Of a DNA stretch of 64,000 bases, positions 15,345 through 24,367 are shown piece by piece (the stretch's first letter is position 1; every line of letters begins with the position of its first letter). Below the pieces are notes generated by a model. It worked only from the letters and a program-made list of their open reading frames with translations. It had not been told where the DNA came from and did not search any database. Source of the DNA: Candidatus Methanoperedens nitratireducens. GTDB taxonomy: Archaea; Halobacteriota; Methanosarcinia; Methanosarcinales; Methanoperedenaceae. A program made the position numbers and the translations under genes. Location of the stretch: positions 30,033-94,032 of the forward strand of contig DYGR01000005.1 of assembly GCA_020724545.1 (NCBI GenBank), written 5' to 3'.

Positions 15345-16491
15345 ATCGCAGCGCCTCCATCGGACTCATTTTCGTTGCTCTATAAGCAGGATAGGTACCG
15401 CATACAATTCCAAGCACCATTGCGAACAACAGGGCGACTGCTGCAAGCCTTGGAGTTATAGAGAAAAGCGCCGACCCCTGGGAACTGAGAAAAATGTTGT
15501 TAAGAAAATGTACTGTGATTCCACCTGCAGCAATGCCAGCAATACCTCCGATCACTCCCATAAATGCAGCCTCTCCCATGGTCATGAAAAGAATGCTTTT
15601 TCGCTCAGCGCCGAGCGCCTTGAGAAGCCCGAATTCCTTTGTTCTTTCAGAGACCGACATGAGCATCGTGTTCATCACGCTCAAGCCCCCTATGATGGCT
15701 GCAAGCACTGCAGCGCTTATGGTAATCAGACTGAAAATGACAAGCTGCCCCTGAAAACTTTTCCTCAGCGTATCGGGTGATTCGCTTTTAACTTTCTCTA
15801 CACTCAGCTCTATCCTTTTCGCAAGTTCTTCAGGATCAGCACCGGGAGCAGGCTTGGCATAAATGAATGATACAGTGTTTTCCATTCCATAGAACTTCTG
15901 TGCCCTGTCAAGAGGCATCTGAACCGCAGAATCAAAAATAGAACCTGTGTACTCAAGTATCCCCACCACGCTGACATTTCTGGTATTGGTTATGGATGAT
16001 GTACGCTGCATCCTTTTACTTTTTATCTCAAGTTCATCTCCGACCTTAAGATCGAACTTCCGGGCTATGCTGCTGCCGATGACCGCCCTGTAGCCATCTC
16101 CGGGAACCAGATATCGACCTGCTGCAAGCTTTGCATCCTTCAATTGTTTTTCAGGAATAACACCAAAAACCATGTCACCACCCCCGAATCCTCCAACCCC
16201 TTCAGGATCAAGAGAAGCTATCAGTACTCCGTGGGCATCCTGAACCCCGGGCACTCTTTTGATCTGTCTGACTTTTGATTCATCAAGACTTCCAATGCCG
16301 CCCAGTGTTCCATCTGGCTGCACCTGGATATTATTTGCCATAAGTTTCAATGACCTGTCTACAACGAGGTTCATATGCTCTGACATCCCGCCCATGACAA
16401 CAACAGCAAAAATGCCCAGGGCAATACCAAATATGGTAAGTCCTGTCCTCATTTTTCTCTGAGTGAGGCTTCGGATTATGAGATCGAACAT
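15337..16491 (-). CDS. MacB/FtsX-family ABC permease
   Basis: 384 aa. One N-terminal membrane segment (residues ~17-38), a large extracellular MacB_PCD domain with VIGSSIARKFDLKVGDELEI, and three C-terminal segments with the FtsX region (VMNTMLMSVSERTKEFGLLKALGA at ~268). The fold transmits ATP hydrolysis to outside-facing domains (mechanotransmission). Partner of the ATPase encoded just after and next to a surface protein gene 1 base upstream, which suggests that exporter and surface protein act together. Confidence 0.9.
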   Translation of the reverse strand: MFDLIIRSLTQRKMRTGLTIFGIALGIFAVVVMGGMSEHMNLVVDRSLKLMANNIQVQPDGTLGGIGSLDESKVRQIKRVPGVQDAHGVLIASLDPEGVGGFGGGDMVFGVIPEKQLKDAKLAAGRYLVPGDGYRAVIGSSIARKFDLKVGDELEIKSKRMQRTSSITNTRNVSVVGILEYTGSIFDSAVQMPLDRAQKFYGMENTVSFIYAKPAPGADPEELAKRIELSVEKVKSESPDTLRKSFQGQLVIFSLITISAAVLAAIIGGLSVMNTMLMSVSERTKEFGLLKALGAERKSILFMTMGEAAFMGVIGGIAGIAAGGITVHFLNNIFLSSQGSALFSITPRLAAVALLFAMVLGIVCGTYPAYRATKMSPMEALRYE

Positions 16492-16492
16492 T

Positions 16493-17638
16493 CTAACCGC
16501 CCCGCTTTATCCATGCTACCGCAAGTACGGCTATCAAAAGAACGAGCGCTGTGAAACCAGGAGTGCTTTTTACGGGAGGAGTTTCAGGCGCTTTGTCTTC
16601 TTCATGGATGCGCAGAACCGTTTCATAAGTATCCAGTGCTGTGTTCTGCTGATTTACCGCCTTTATCTCAACATCATACGTCCCTGGCGCAAGCCCCTTC
16701 CATACCACTCCAGCAGTATCTTCTTTTCCTGAAACAAGAATTTCTTCTATCTGCTGGCGATATGTTTTTGTTTCATTTGTCGCCCTGTTTCTTGCCGTTA
16801 CTTCTATGAAACCATCAAAAGGGACCCGGGACTTCCCTCGCAGTGTTATACTGGCACCGTATTCATCGACCTCAACATCATCATGCAGGATCTCTACTTC
16901 GTCGCTTGCAGTGAAAACTGCGATATATGTATTGATCAGCGGTGAAGCATAAAGCCTGTGCATTAATATTTTTGCCCGTACAGTATATTCCCCATTATCA
17001 GCAAGCAGAAACGGCCATGTTATCTTTAGCTCCTTGTTCGCTGTGAGATACACGTCCTTTTCAGTCTTTGTATAAACAATATCGTTCTTATCAAGCAGCT
17101 CTATTTTGATATCAACAGCGCCTGGATTGAAAGGGCGGAGCAGTAACTGCACCCCTTTGTTCGAAGGCGAGAAATCCACCACATGAAAACTGGGCATGGC
17201 AACAGTGCCATATGATACCTGATAGGATTTTTTATCATGAATGGCGGTGTCGTTATACAGGCTCACTTGAGCAGTGTAGTAATCATGCTGGGGTTTATTC
17301 TGCCATAGTATTACTTTGGAGACCTGCTCTCCGGCTTTTGTTTCAAATGGTACTTCCTGTGATTCTACTACCTTTTCTCCATTCATGAGTTCAAAAACCG
17401 CTTTCCCCTGATGAATCTGGCTGGACTTAATGGTGACCTCGCTTGTGGTGAAATCGGAAAAAAAGTCTACTATTTCAAGAGCTGCAACTGCCGAGTTCAC
17501 GAATGTAAAAGTGCAAATGATCAGCAGTACAGTTCTAATTATTGATTTTCTTCTGTTAAGACTATATGCGCCTGATACCGAGCTTTCAAGAATACTTCTG
17601 GGCGGGCTGAATATAGCACACGCTAATCGTTTATTCAT
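16493..17638 (-). CDS. Surface protein with PGF-CTERM-like tail
   Basis: 381 aa. After a long N-terminus, a hydrophobic signal segment lies at about residues 34-55 (TVLLIICTFTFVNSAVAA). Beta-rich repeats follow, with no named domain recognised. The C-terminus reads TPGFTALVLLIAVLAVAWIKRGG in two overlapping halves: PGF motif, hydrophobic helix, then basic end, the PGF-CTERM pattern processed by archaeosortase A. ATG 17638 has AGGAGGAATAAAA before it; an upstream in-frame start (17662) lacks one. It is the first gene of the ABC-exporter operon, so it may be an accessory or substrate protein of that exporter. Confidence 0.75.
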   Translation of the reverse strand: MNKRLACAIFSPPRSILESSVSGAYSLNRRKSIIRTVLLIICTFTFVNSAVAALEIVDFFSDFTTSEVTIKSSQIHQGKAVFELMNGEKVVESQEVPFETKAGEQVSKVILWQNKPQHDYYTAQVSLYNDTAIHDKKSYQVSYGTVAMPSFHVVDFSPSNKGVQLLLRPFNPGAVDIKIELLDKNDIVYTKTEKDVYLTANKELKITWPFLLADNGEYTVRAKILMHRLYASPLINTYIAVFTASDEVEILHDDVEVDEYGASITLRGKSRVPFDGFIEVTARNRATNETKTYRQQIEEILVSGKEDTAGVVWKGLAPGTYDVEIKAVNQQNTALDTYETVLRIHEEDKAPETPPVKSTPGFTALVLLIAVLAVAWIKRGG

Positions 17639-17689
17639 TTTTATTCCTCCTACATAGATCATCCAGATCTGTACGTTAACCTGTGTACC

Positions 17690-17762
17690 TTAATAAGTGT
17701 AATGTCTTAATACATAAACTTTACGATTAATAGTCAAGCCTATGAATTTAAAAACGTAACGT
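17690..17762. promoter_or_regulatory. Operator-like region shared with the 27.0 kb locus
   Basis: TAATAAGTGTAATGTCTTAA and, after a gap, CGATTAATAGTC match a second region at 27018-27070 (TTTAAGTATCATTTCTTAA, CGATTAATCGTC). It lies between the surface-protein/ABC operon and the divergent regulator gene, so it likely binds that regulator. Confidence 0.5.
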
Positions 17763-17870
17763 ATATTAGTTTATAAGTAAATCATATGAATTGATACTTA
17801 GGTAAAATGAGTATATACACATATGTAAAAATCATTTGACAAATTGGCGTAAACAGGATGAAAATATAAT

Positions 17871-18191
17871 ATGAGCCCGCTTGAAAAGTTATTCGGCAAA
17901 ACGGCACAGATGACTGTGCTGGAATATCTCATGAAAAACAAAGGAGAAATCAATTACCTCTCAGGAATTGCGCAGGGTACTGGATTATATCACTCCAGCG
18001 TAGCAAGAGTGTTAGAACCTCTTCTGGAAAATAACATAGTTATTGAGAAAAAGATTGGAAAGCAGATGCGGTCCTTTACTCTAAATGAAGAGCATAAAGC
18101 CACAAAACTCCTGGTGAAGTTCTACGATGAGTTGAAACCAGTACTGGGAGATCAATTACCGTCACCTGGGGATAAAAACAGTGTGATTTAA
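17871..18191 (+). CDS. Winged-helix transcriptional regulator
   Basis: 106 aa. LEKLFGKTAQMTVLEYLMKN then YLSGIAQGTGLYHSSVARVLE and NNIVIEKKIGKQMRSFTLN: helix-turn-helix with a beta-wing, of the ArsR/MarR-like archaeal type. Divergent from the ABC-exporter operon across 232 bases, so it probably controls that operon and itself. A decayed copy of its 5' end and of the region before it lies at 27.1-27.3 kb. Confidence 0.8.
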   Translation: MSPLEKLFGKTAQMTVLEYLMKNKGEINYLSGIAQGTGLYHSSVARVLEPLLENNIVIEKKIGKQMRSFTLNEEHKATKLLVKFYDELKPVLGDQLPSPGDKNSVI

Positions 18192-18278
18192 CAAGATTCT
18201 GCAATTAGCATGTACAGGCTTAAAACTGCAGGGTACAATCGATGATCATCATCGGATTCCGTGATATACCTCCTTGCG

Positions 18279-18434
18279 TTAGTGGGGTCGGAACTCCTCT
18301 CCAATGCCGTCTACAAAAAGCTCAACACGGCCGCACTTGGGACAGACATAAACATCGAAATGCTCCCGGTTCACAAACAGTTCGCCTAACTCTCCAAATA
18401 AGATATCTACGGCGTTCCCTGGGATATTTAGCAA
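18279..18434 (-). pseudogene. C-terminal fragment of a zinc-ribbon protein
   Basis: 51 codons from a TTG: LLNIPGNAVDILFGELGELF then FDVYVCPKCGRVELFVDGIG and TAA at 18279-18281. Relatives of this type carry a second CxxC at an N-terminal that is missing here, so only the C-terminal half remains. No ribosome site is convincing. It lies on the strand opposite to a short spurious frame. Confidence 0.5.
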
Positions 18435-18454
18435 CCTCTTCAGGTGATTGACTT

Positions 18455-19423
18455 TTAAGATTCAATCCTAAAAGGAATAACGCCAGAGTAATCATTAGGA
18501 ACGTTATATGTTATATTATTGAATATTATTCCAGCTTTATATGTCCCTGGTTTGACTGTATTGTTAAATTTGTCAGTTTGATCCCAAAATGTGCTTACAC
18601 CCCCTCCGCCACCTGTTCCGCCTGAGAAACTTTCTCCGAGACGTCCAAAGGATTTGCTCCAGATTATAGTATTGTTTACATCGGATAGTACAAAGATTGT
18701 TTCATTTGCAATCGCAGGAAAACTTCCTCCTCTTAAATTCGTAGAATATAATGATAAAATCACTGGTTCTCCAACATTGAATACTAAATCTTTCCTTTGT
18801 CCGTAGGGAGGTGAGTAGTAATTGTAATACCCAACACTAAAAGTTGTCTTAATTTCATCAGGTATTGTAAATAAAGTTATATCCTGCAGATAGGTTATTG
18901 TGCTGTAGCCTGTGGTGCTATTAAATAACACTTTATTATCATTATCGTTTATAATAACTGAATAACAGCCCATCTTTGTATTTCTTACACCCTCATCGGG
19001 AATAATTAGTAGTGCTCTGCTGTTGTTAACTAACTCAGTTACCTCATGCTTGTTCTCATATACCACAGTAACTTTATATGCTTTTTTTAAAACTTCATTA
19101 TCGTTGATAACAACGGTTACGAGCGATGCTCCGCAACTAATCGAAACGGGAAAAGAGGGATTGTATCCCGTCGTAGTGTGAGTTATGGACATTTTGTCGC
19201 TCTCATCGACTGATAAGTAATAAATTCCTGTTACCCATTGAGTTTCATACAAAATTACAGTAGAATTCTCTACAGTTCGAATCACCAAAGGTGTTACATT
19301 TTTTTCAGTAAGAAACTGCTTTATTTGGGGTTCAGAAAGAGGTTTGTATGTCTTTTGTACGCATCCTGTAATTATTAAAGATAAAATTATTAATGTAAAA
19401 AATACTATTTGCAAACGTTTCAT
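18455..19423 (-). CDS. Secreted lipoprotein with C-terminal BsuPI-like domain
   Basis: 322 aa. Signal peptide ending in the lipobox IITGC (Cys21), so a membrane-anchored lipoprotein. The middle part (residues ~90-180) is beta-rich without a recognised family. From ~220 the sequence FNVGEPVILSLYSTN, IIWSKSFGRLGESFSGG and FWDQTDKFNNTVKPGTYKAG has the shape of BsuPI/Ig-like domains that bind at cell surfaces. ATG start overlaps the stop of the 26-codon ORF upstream (19420-19423). Function unknown. Confidence 0.75.
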   Translation of the reverse strand: MKRLQIVFFTLIILSLIITGCVQKTYKPLSEPQIKQFLTEKNVTPLVIRTVENSTVILYETQWVTGIYYLSVDESDKMSITHTTTGYNPSFPVSISCGASLVTVVINDNEVLKKAYKVTVVYENKHEVTELVNNSRALLIIPDEGVRNTKMGCYSVIINDNDNKVLFNSTTGYSTITYLQDITLFTIPDEIKTTFSVGYYNYYSPPYGQRKDLVFNVGEPVILSLYSTNLRGGSFPAIANETIFVLSDVNNTIIWSKSFGRLGESFSGGTGGGGGVSTFWDQTDKFNNTVKPGTYKAGIIFNNITYNVPNDYSGVIPFRIES

Positions 19424-19500
19424 AATATTTTTTCCACCAGAGGATCAGGGGTTTTGGATTGTCCAATGTGTTTGGAGATCGGCTTCTCAATATCTTGCAT
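19420..19500 (-). pseudogene. 26-codon duplicate of the N-terminus of the 20640 gene
   Basis: Reads MQDIEKPISKHIGQSKTPDP and then six more residues and TGA. The gene at 20640-21347 begins MQDIEKPTSGNLEQSKTPES, so this is a partial copy. Its stop overlaps the lipoprotein's ATG. It may now serve as a short coupling leader peptide, or be simple debris. Confidence 0.7.
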
Positions 19501-19505
19501 GAGGA

Positions 19506-20591
19506 TCAGGTCACCTTCCCTGCGTAAGTAGGCTTATCTCTTGCTGAATGGATATTTTCGTGTAGAAGTCGGTAGATGTTTTTTGACTCCAGCACTCTTG
19601 CGTCCACATAGCGTGCGGCCAGCATTAATATGTATATAAGCATAACCACAATAAACGCTAATGGAATCGAGAATTTCATCCAGAGCCAAAAGACAAGACT
19701 GATGCCAGTATAGATGTTTGAGTTGGCGGTGTTCCCATTCAACATGTTGTTGTCGGAATCGCTCAGACCAATACCGTATCCTTTGTTCGAGTTGGCAGTG
19801 TTGCTGCGTAGTGTATTGTTACCGGAATAGGTCAAATAGATGCCGATGCTGTTATTTAAAACAATGTCGCCATCCAACGTATTATTACCAGAATATTTCA
19901 GAGAGATGCCGTAGTAGTTGTTCGATGCATTATTGCCAGTCAACATGTTATTGCTGGATGATTCCAGACCGATGCCCCTAATGTGGTTTGAGTTGGCAGT
20001 ATTGCCTCTCAGCGTATTGTAATTGGACATTATTAGAATTATTCCGTCGCCCCCGAAAGTTTTAAACCCTTTTTTGTCTGTCAGCACATAGTAGTTGGAG
20101 CTGGCAATGTTGCTGCTTAGTGTGTTATTGTTGGAAGATATTAGAAAGATGCCATAACTACTATTTGAGACATTGTTATTTCTGATTATATTGCCATCAG
20201 AATTTACATAGATTCCGGCATATGCCTGGATAGCATTAGGTGAACTACCAGAGTTTATGGCTGTAAATCCCTCAAGCGTGCTCCATCCTGCGCTCAAAGT
20301 AATAGCGCTGCCATTTCCACTTGCATCTACTATAGGCTTACCCTCGCCTGTGTCCACGCCTCTTAGAATAAGCCTTTTGGTTACATTTACATTCTCGTAA
20401 TACGTGCCGCTATTAACAAGAATTGTATCCCAGTTGCTCGCATTATTAATAGCATCCTGAATCTTTGTATAATTCGAGCCACCGCTTTTATCCACCTTAA
20501 GGGTAGCCGCTCCTGCGCTATCCCCCAGCAATAGAAATATCAGAGCCATTATTCCAGCTATTTTGATAGTGTTTATTTTATATATTTTCAT
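19506..20591 (-). CDS. NosD-type beta-helix protein with unusual membrane C-terminus
   Basis: 361 aa. Signal peptide (residues ~10-30, ending GAAT), then NYTKIQDAINNASNWDTILV and repeated units of NNTLxxNxAxxNxxGIxL type (residues ~100-290) as in NosD/periplasmic copper-binding and carbohydrate-binding beta helices. The last ~65 residues change abruptly to a membrane helix (FSIPLAFIVVMLIYILMLAA) and a charged tail, unlike the family, suggesting fusion of a shortened helix to a membrane piece. ATG 20591 has AGGTGA upstream. Extracellular; ligand unknown. Confidence 0.7.
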   Translation of the reverse strand: MKIYKINTIKIAGIMALIFLLLGDSAGAATLKVDKSGGSNYTKIQDAINNASNWDTILVNSGTYYENVNVTKRLILRGVDTGEGKPIVDASGNGSAITLSAGWSTLEGFTAINSGSSPNAIQAYAGIYVNSDGNIIRNNNVSNSSYGIFLISSNNNTLSSNIASSNYYVLTDKKGFKTFGGDGIILIMSNYNTLRGNTANSNHIRGIGLESSSNNMLTGNNASNNYYGISLKYSGNNTLDGDIVLNNSIGIYLTYSGNNTLRSNTANSNKGYGIGLSDSDNNMLNGNTANSNIYTGISLVFWLWMKFSIPLAFIVVMLIYILMLAARYVDARVLESKNIYRLLHENIHSARDKPTYAGKVT

Positions 20592-20639
20592 ATGAATCTC
20601 ACCTTTTCTTTCGCACAAATATATCTGCTATTGCATCCT

Positions 20640-21347
20640 TCAGGCACCCCTATACTTCCATCGAGCAATCAGAACTAACATTGGATAACCTAAAGCTATT
20701 ATTAAGATGAAAAGCCCATACCAAAAATATGGTCTGGAGTATTGAGCTAGCTTTTCTTCAACGATTATCGTAGCATTCACCTCTTTAGGTTCAAGGTTTG
20801 TTATCACGATACTGTAATTTCCATCTGGGAGCAACTTTATGTATATAGAATCACTCTGATGGCTTAATTCAGGCACCGTTACATAGAAAGAGAAGGATGA
20901 AACATCGCTTAAGGGGCTCCTCCAGCTTAAGTTATTGGGGCCATATACTATGCCTTCAAGCCTCATGTAACTATTAGACCTCAAATAAAAGAAGTAGTGG
21001 GGTCTATTCCATTCGTTGATACCGTTACCTAACGGATATGTGCGGGGTGATCCCCCCATAAAAAATGAAGTCGGTCCATGCACCTTAAGCCCCCTCTCAC
21101 TGTTCAAGCGGACATACTCAATATCTAATTTAAACTCCAACTGGCCATTGCCGGGAATAATTATGGAACGGCTGCCAACGGAATCAGCACGGTCCTCCAG
21201 CGATGTATATATTATGAAATATGCGCCAACGATTAACAGTGTGATGAAAAGAATTGATGGGTAAACCTTCTTGATGCCGACTACCAGCGACTCAGGAGTT
21301 TTGGATTGCTCAAGGTTTCCGGATGTTGGCTTCTCAATATCTTGCAT
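20640..21347 (-). CDS. Hypothetical two-helix membrane protein with outside domain
   Basis: 235 aa. Membrane segments at about 30-50 (ILFITLLIVGAYFIIYTS) and 211-231 (YGLFILIIALGYPMLVLIA) frame a ~160-residue beta-rich external domain with GNGQLEFKLDIEY and YSIVITNLEPKEVNATIIVEE. No family recognised. Short soluble N-terminus (MQDIEKP) duplicated at 19420-19500. Part of a minus-strand series of surface-protein genes; spacing to neighbours is 48-64 bases. Confidence 0.65.
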   Translation of the reverse strand: MQDIEKPTSGNLEQSKTPESLVVGIKKVYPSILFITLLIVGAYFIIYTSLEDRADSVGSRSIIIPGNGQLEFKLDIEYVRLNSERGLKVHGPTSFFMGGSPRTYPLGNGINEWNRPHYFFYLRSNSYMRLEGIVYGPNNLSWRSPLSDVSSFSFYVTVPELSHQSDSIYIKLLPDGNYSIVITNLEPKEVNATIIVEEKLAQYSRPYFWYGLFILIIALGYPMLVLIARWKYRGA

Positions 21348-21411
21348 AATTCTATCACCAATTACTTTGAGTCTTGATCGATACGTTTCATCAATTAAGA
21401 AGATGAAGGGA

Positions 21412-23280
21412 TCATCTTCTCCTCTGCCTGGGTATATAAACTGCCAAGAGTGTTATTATTGCCAGAACTATATCAAATCCTGCAGCCTTCTTTGTCTGAT
21501 CTTCTGTTTGAGCTGGATCTATTGCCTCTGCTTGAACCGTTGATTTGGTGATGTTTGCTTCTGCTGGTGCTGCTGTTGTTATCGAATCTCTAAATCCTGC
21601 TATAGCGAATGAAGAGAAGGAATCTGTTTTTGCCTCATAGTAGGTGTATGTGCTGTCTTTGGATTTTTCCGTGGTCTCCAGAGTAATCCATCCGTTTCCA
21701 TCCCACCTGACCATCTTGATATCACTGCCTGCAAGCTTGCTATTATTAAGCCACGAGTTCTCAACCCTGAACCTGATGATAGCTTCCTTTATATTCTTGG
21801 GTACAGCAAAACCTGATGTTCCAACCCAGATGTTTATATTTCTATAAACAATACCCTGCGGAGGACTTTTTACTAGCGAAGATGTGTCTCTCAGCACTTC
21901 TACAGCAGCAGTAACGTCTCCAGCACTGGTATTACCCGTTATATTGACAAACAATATGGGATTGCTCTTGTTAGCGAATTTGTATGATGTGACCTTATCT
22001 TTAAAGATATGAAGATCATATTTCTCTTTTATCTCTATATTTGCATAATTCTCACCTGAAGCTCCGCCGCCACCACCTCCACCACTGCTTCCACTGCTGC
22101 TACTTCCGCTTGGAGAATATGTTGTAGTAGGTGATGGCGGTAAGGCTACTACGCCCATATCTGCCCACAAAATATACTCATTCTCTGCAGTATCTACAGC
22201 ATGTACCATTGCTTTATAATTACCCGTTGGAACAGACCGGGATTCCATACGTGGATTACGATCATCTCCGATACTCCATAAAGTAAAGGTTGTGCCATCT
22301 ATCTTTTCAGGTTGTTGCGTTAATCCAGACTTATATTTCAGATTGCTGATTTTGAAAGAACTGTTTCCGCTTTCTATTTCAAGAATTTCTGTTTCATTAC
22401 TAACAAACTCAAGATTAAATGTTGTATTGTTGAATATCAAAAATGCTGGCTGCCAATCCTGTGTTGCATTCTTCATGAAATAGCCATCTACTAATACAAA
22501 TTGCGGCTCTGTCTGCACAGTAAAAATAGTAGCTGGATATTCATAAGCTGTTCCATTAGTAATATTGGCAGCTATTCCACGCCAAGGTCCCGGCGGATTG
22601 ATCGTGTAGCGACCGCTTATGCCTGTGCTGTTTATAATCACAGCAATGACGGTCTGATCTGGCGCTGTCAAATTGCTTGAGTCCACGATTCCAAAAGTCA
22701 CTGCTCTAAGATTTGCATCGCTCACATCAGCAGACAACATCGCTGGGTTTGTAGCATTTATTGACATGTTTGGAACTACCGAGAAGTTTGTAATAATAGG
22801 TGGAGTGAGCGGTAAGTAATCAACGCTGTTATTGTTAAGTGCATATGATTCATCGCATATCCCATCACTATCATCATCCATGCAGTTCTGGCTAAAGCCT
22901 GTGCCATTGGGGTTCGCCCAGAAATTGCCGCCGATATAGGGGCCGCCGATAATATTCGTTCCAGCGGTTTTTGAGATGTTCCAGGTATTGTTTCCATTAT
23001 CCCAAGCGTTGTTGGTATTGTTGAAGTAATTGTTGTAGATCAAGTTGCTATTGGAAGAGTTCAGCCAGATGCCATAGTGAACGTTGTCCGAGATATTGTT
23101 ATCACTAATTATATTGTTATTGCTATAACGAACTAGACTAATGCTAAAGTTGTTAGATAGGGCAGTGTTATTTCTCAGTATATTATTTCTAGAATAATCA
23201 AGACCGATACCACCGTTGTTCAAGTTAACAGTGTTGTCGGTCAGTGTATTGTTATTAGACTCAAATAAAAGAATACACAA
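21412..23280 (-). CDS. Beta-helix / PGF-pre-PGF surface protein, 3' part after a frameshift
   Basis: 622 codons. The first ~120 residues continue a NosD-type beta helix. Then come two Ig-like/Big-like regions, a Ser/Gly linker (SGSSSSGSSGGGGGGG), and a PGF-pre-PGF domain (FAVPKNIKEAIIRFRVENSW, TDSFSSFAIAGF) followed by a hydrophobic segment and RQRRR: the C-terminal anchor of archaeal surface proteins. Its in-frame start is internal; the true N-terminus is the ORF at 23261-24355, which stops where this one begins. Removal of one T in the run at 23267-23270 restores a single ~980-aa protein (VYSLFESNNN). It may be a phase-variable gene, a recent pseudogene, or a sequencing slip. Confidence 0.75.
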   Translation of the reverse strand: MCILLFESNNNTLTDNTVNLNNGGIGLDYSRNNILRNNTALSNNFSISLVRYSNNNIISDNNISDNVHYGIWLNSSNSNLIYNNYFNNTNNAWDNGNNTWNISKTAGTNIIGGPYIGGNFWANPNGTGFSQNCMDDDSDGICDESYALNNNSVDYLPLTPPIITNFSVVPNMSINATNPAMLSADVSDANLRAVTFGIVDSSNLTAPDQTVIAVIINSTGISGRYTINPPGPWRGIAANITNGTAYEYPATIFTVQTEPQFVLVDGYFMKNATQDWQPAFLIFNNTTFNLEFVSNETEILEIESGNSSFKISNLKYKSGLTQQPEKIDGTTFTLWSIGDDRNPRMESRSVPTGNYKAMVHAVDTAENEYILWADMGVVALPPSPTTTYSPSGSSSSGSSGGGGGGGASGENYANIEIKEKYDLHIFKDKVTSYKFANKSNPILFVNITGNTSAGDVTAAVEVLRDTSSLVKSPPQGIVYRNINIWVGTSGFAVPKNIKEAIIRFRVENSWLNNSKLAGSDIKMVRWDGNGWITLETTEKSKDSTYTYYEAKTDSFSSFAIAGFRDSITTAAPAEANITKSTVQAEAIDPAQTEDQTKKAAGFDIVLAIITLLAVYIPRQRRR

Positions 23281-24355
23281 AGATGCCAGGGCCGCTGTTT
23301 TGCCAAGCAGTATTATTAATGATTATATTGTTGTTCGAATTCACTACAATTCCTCCCCCATCGGGCCACGTTACACTAGATCCTATAGCGATAAATCCGT
23401 CAAGAATACTATTCCCAGCACTCAAGTTTATAGCGCTGCATCTTCCATTAACACACCTATGATTGGCATTTACAATAGGCTTACCGCCGCCGTTGTCAAT
23501 ACCGCGCAGAATAAGCTGCTTGTTAACAACTACGTTCTCAGAATAGATACCGCTATAAACCAGAATCGTATCCCCATCGCTCGCATTATCTATAGCATCC
23601 TGTATTTTCGTATAATCCGCACCTCCGCTGTCGTCTACAGTGATAGTTCTTGTACCTGCCCCACTTGAAATCTTTACCAGCCAGGCATCATTATATCCTG
23701 CCCCATATGACCAAGTCTCACCCGCAAGTATAAATCCACCATCTGAGGTCTGCCGAACAGAGAATACAGCATCAAAATCTGCTCCCCCGAATGTTCTGCT
23801 CAACAGTTCGTTGCCACTTGCATCGGTCTTTATCAGCCAGGCATTCACATATCCAGCCCCATACGACCATGTCTCACCTGCAAGTATATATCCGCCATCC
23901 GAGGTTTGCTGGACTGAGAACACCCCATCATTATTTGTTCCTCCGAATGTTCGATCCCACTGCATGTTACCGCCTGCATCAGTTTTTATTAGCCATGCAT
24001 CAAATTCTCCATTTCCAGATGAGTTCGTTATTCCTGCTATAACATATCCACTATCTGAGGTCCTCTGTACTGAGTAAGCCTTATCAAAGCCTGTCCCTCC
24101 GAACGTTTTGCTCCATTGCATATTACCATTAGCATCTGTTTTAACAAGCCAGACATCTGCAAGGCCATTACCATATGATGTAGTCCCGCCTGCAAATACA
24201 TAGCCCCCATCTGATGTCTGCAGAACAGAGTTAGCTATATCCTCGAATCTTCCGCCGAATGTTTTATTCCATTCTTCTAAAGGTACTGCGCCTGCACCGC
24301 CTGCAAATATGCTCAGCACGATTAATGCAATTGCAATGTTAGAATATCTGTTCAT
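23261..24355 (-). CDS. Beta-propeller/beta-helix surface protein, 5' part before a frameshift
   Basis: 364 aa. Signal peptide (residues ~4-22), then four repeats built on WxxTFGGxxxDxxxSVxQTSDGGYxxAG, each ~48 residues: a secreted beta-propeller type. At ~235 it switches to DYTKIQDAIDNASDGDTILV and NosD-like repeats and stops at FVYSFI, out of frame with the next ORF by one base. ATG 24355 has GGAG four bases upstream; ATG 24367 is an alternative without one. Together with 21412-23280 it forms one ~980-residue surface protein. Confidence 0.75.
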   Translation of the reverse strand: MNRYSNIAIALIVLSIFAGGAGAVPLEEWNKTFGGRFEDIANSVLQTSDGGYVFAGGTTSYGNGLADVWLVKTDANGNMQWSKTFGGTGFDKAYSVQRTSDSGYVIAGITNSSGNGEFDAWLIKTDAGGNMQWDRTFGGTNNDGVFSVQQTSDGGYILAGETWSYGAGYVNAWLIKTDASGNELLSRTFGGADFDAVFSVRQTSDGGFILAGETWSYGAGYNDAWLVKISSGAGTRTITVDDSGGADYTKIQDAIDNASDGDTILVYSGIYSENVVVNKQLILRGIDNGGGKPIVNANHRCVNGRCSAINLSAGNSILDGFIAIGSSVTWPDGGGIVVNSNNNIIINNTAWQNSGPGIFVYSFI

Positions 24356-24367
24356 ATTACTCCGCAT

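Noticed and set aside
15033..15780. Plus-strand frames across the ABC ATPase and permease
   Set aside because: Shadows of clear family genes; no ribosome sites.
18242..18451. 69-codon plus-strand frame
   Set aside because: The opposite strand encodes the zinc-ribbon fragment (DVYVCPKCGRVEL), which is the real signal.
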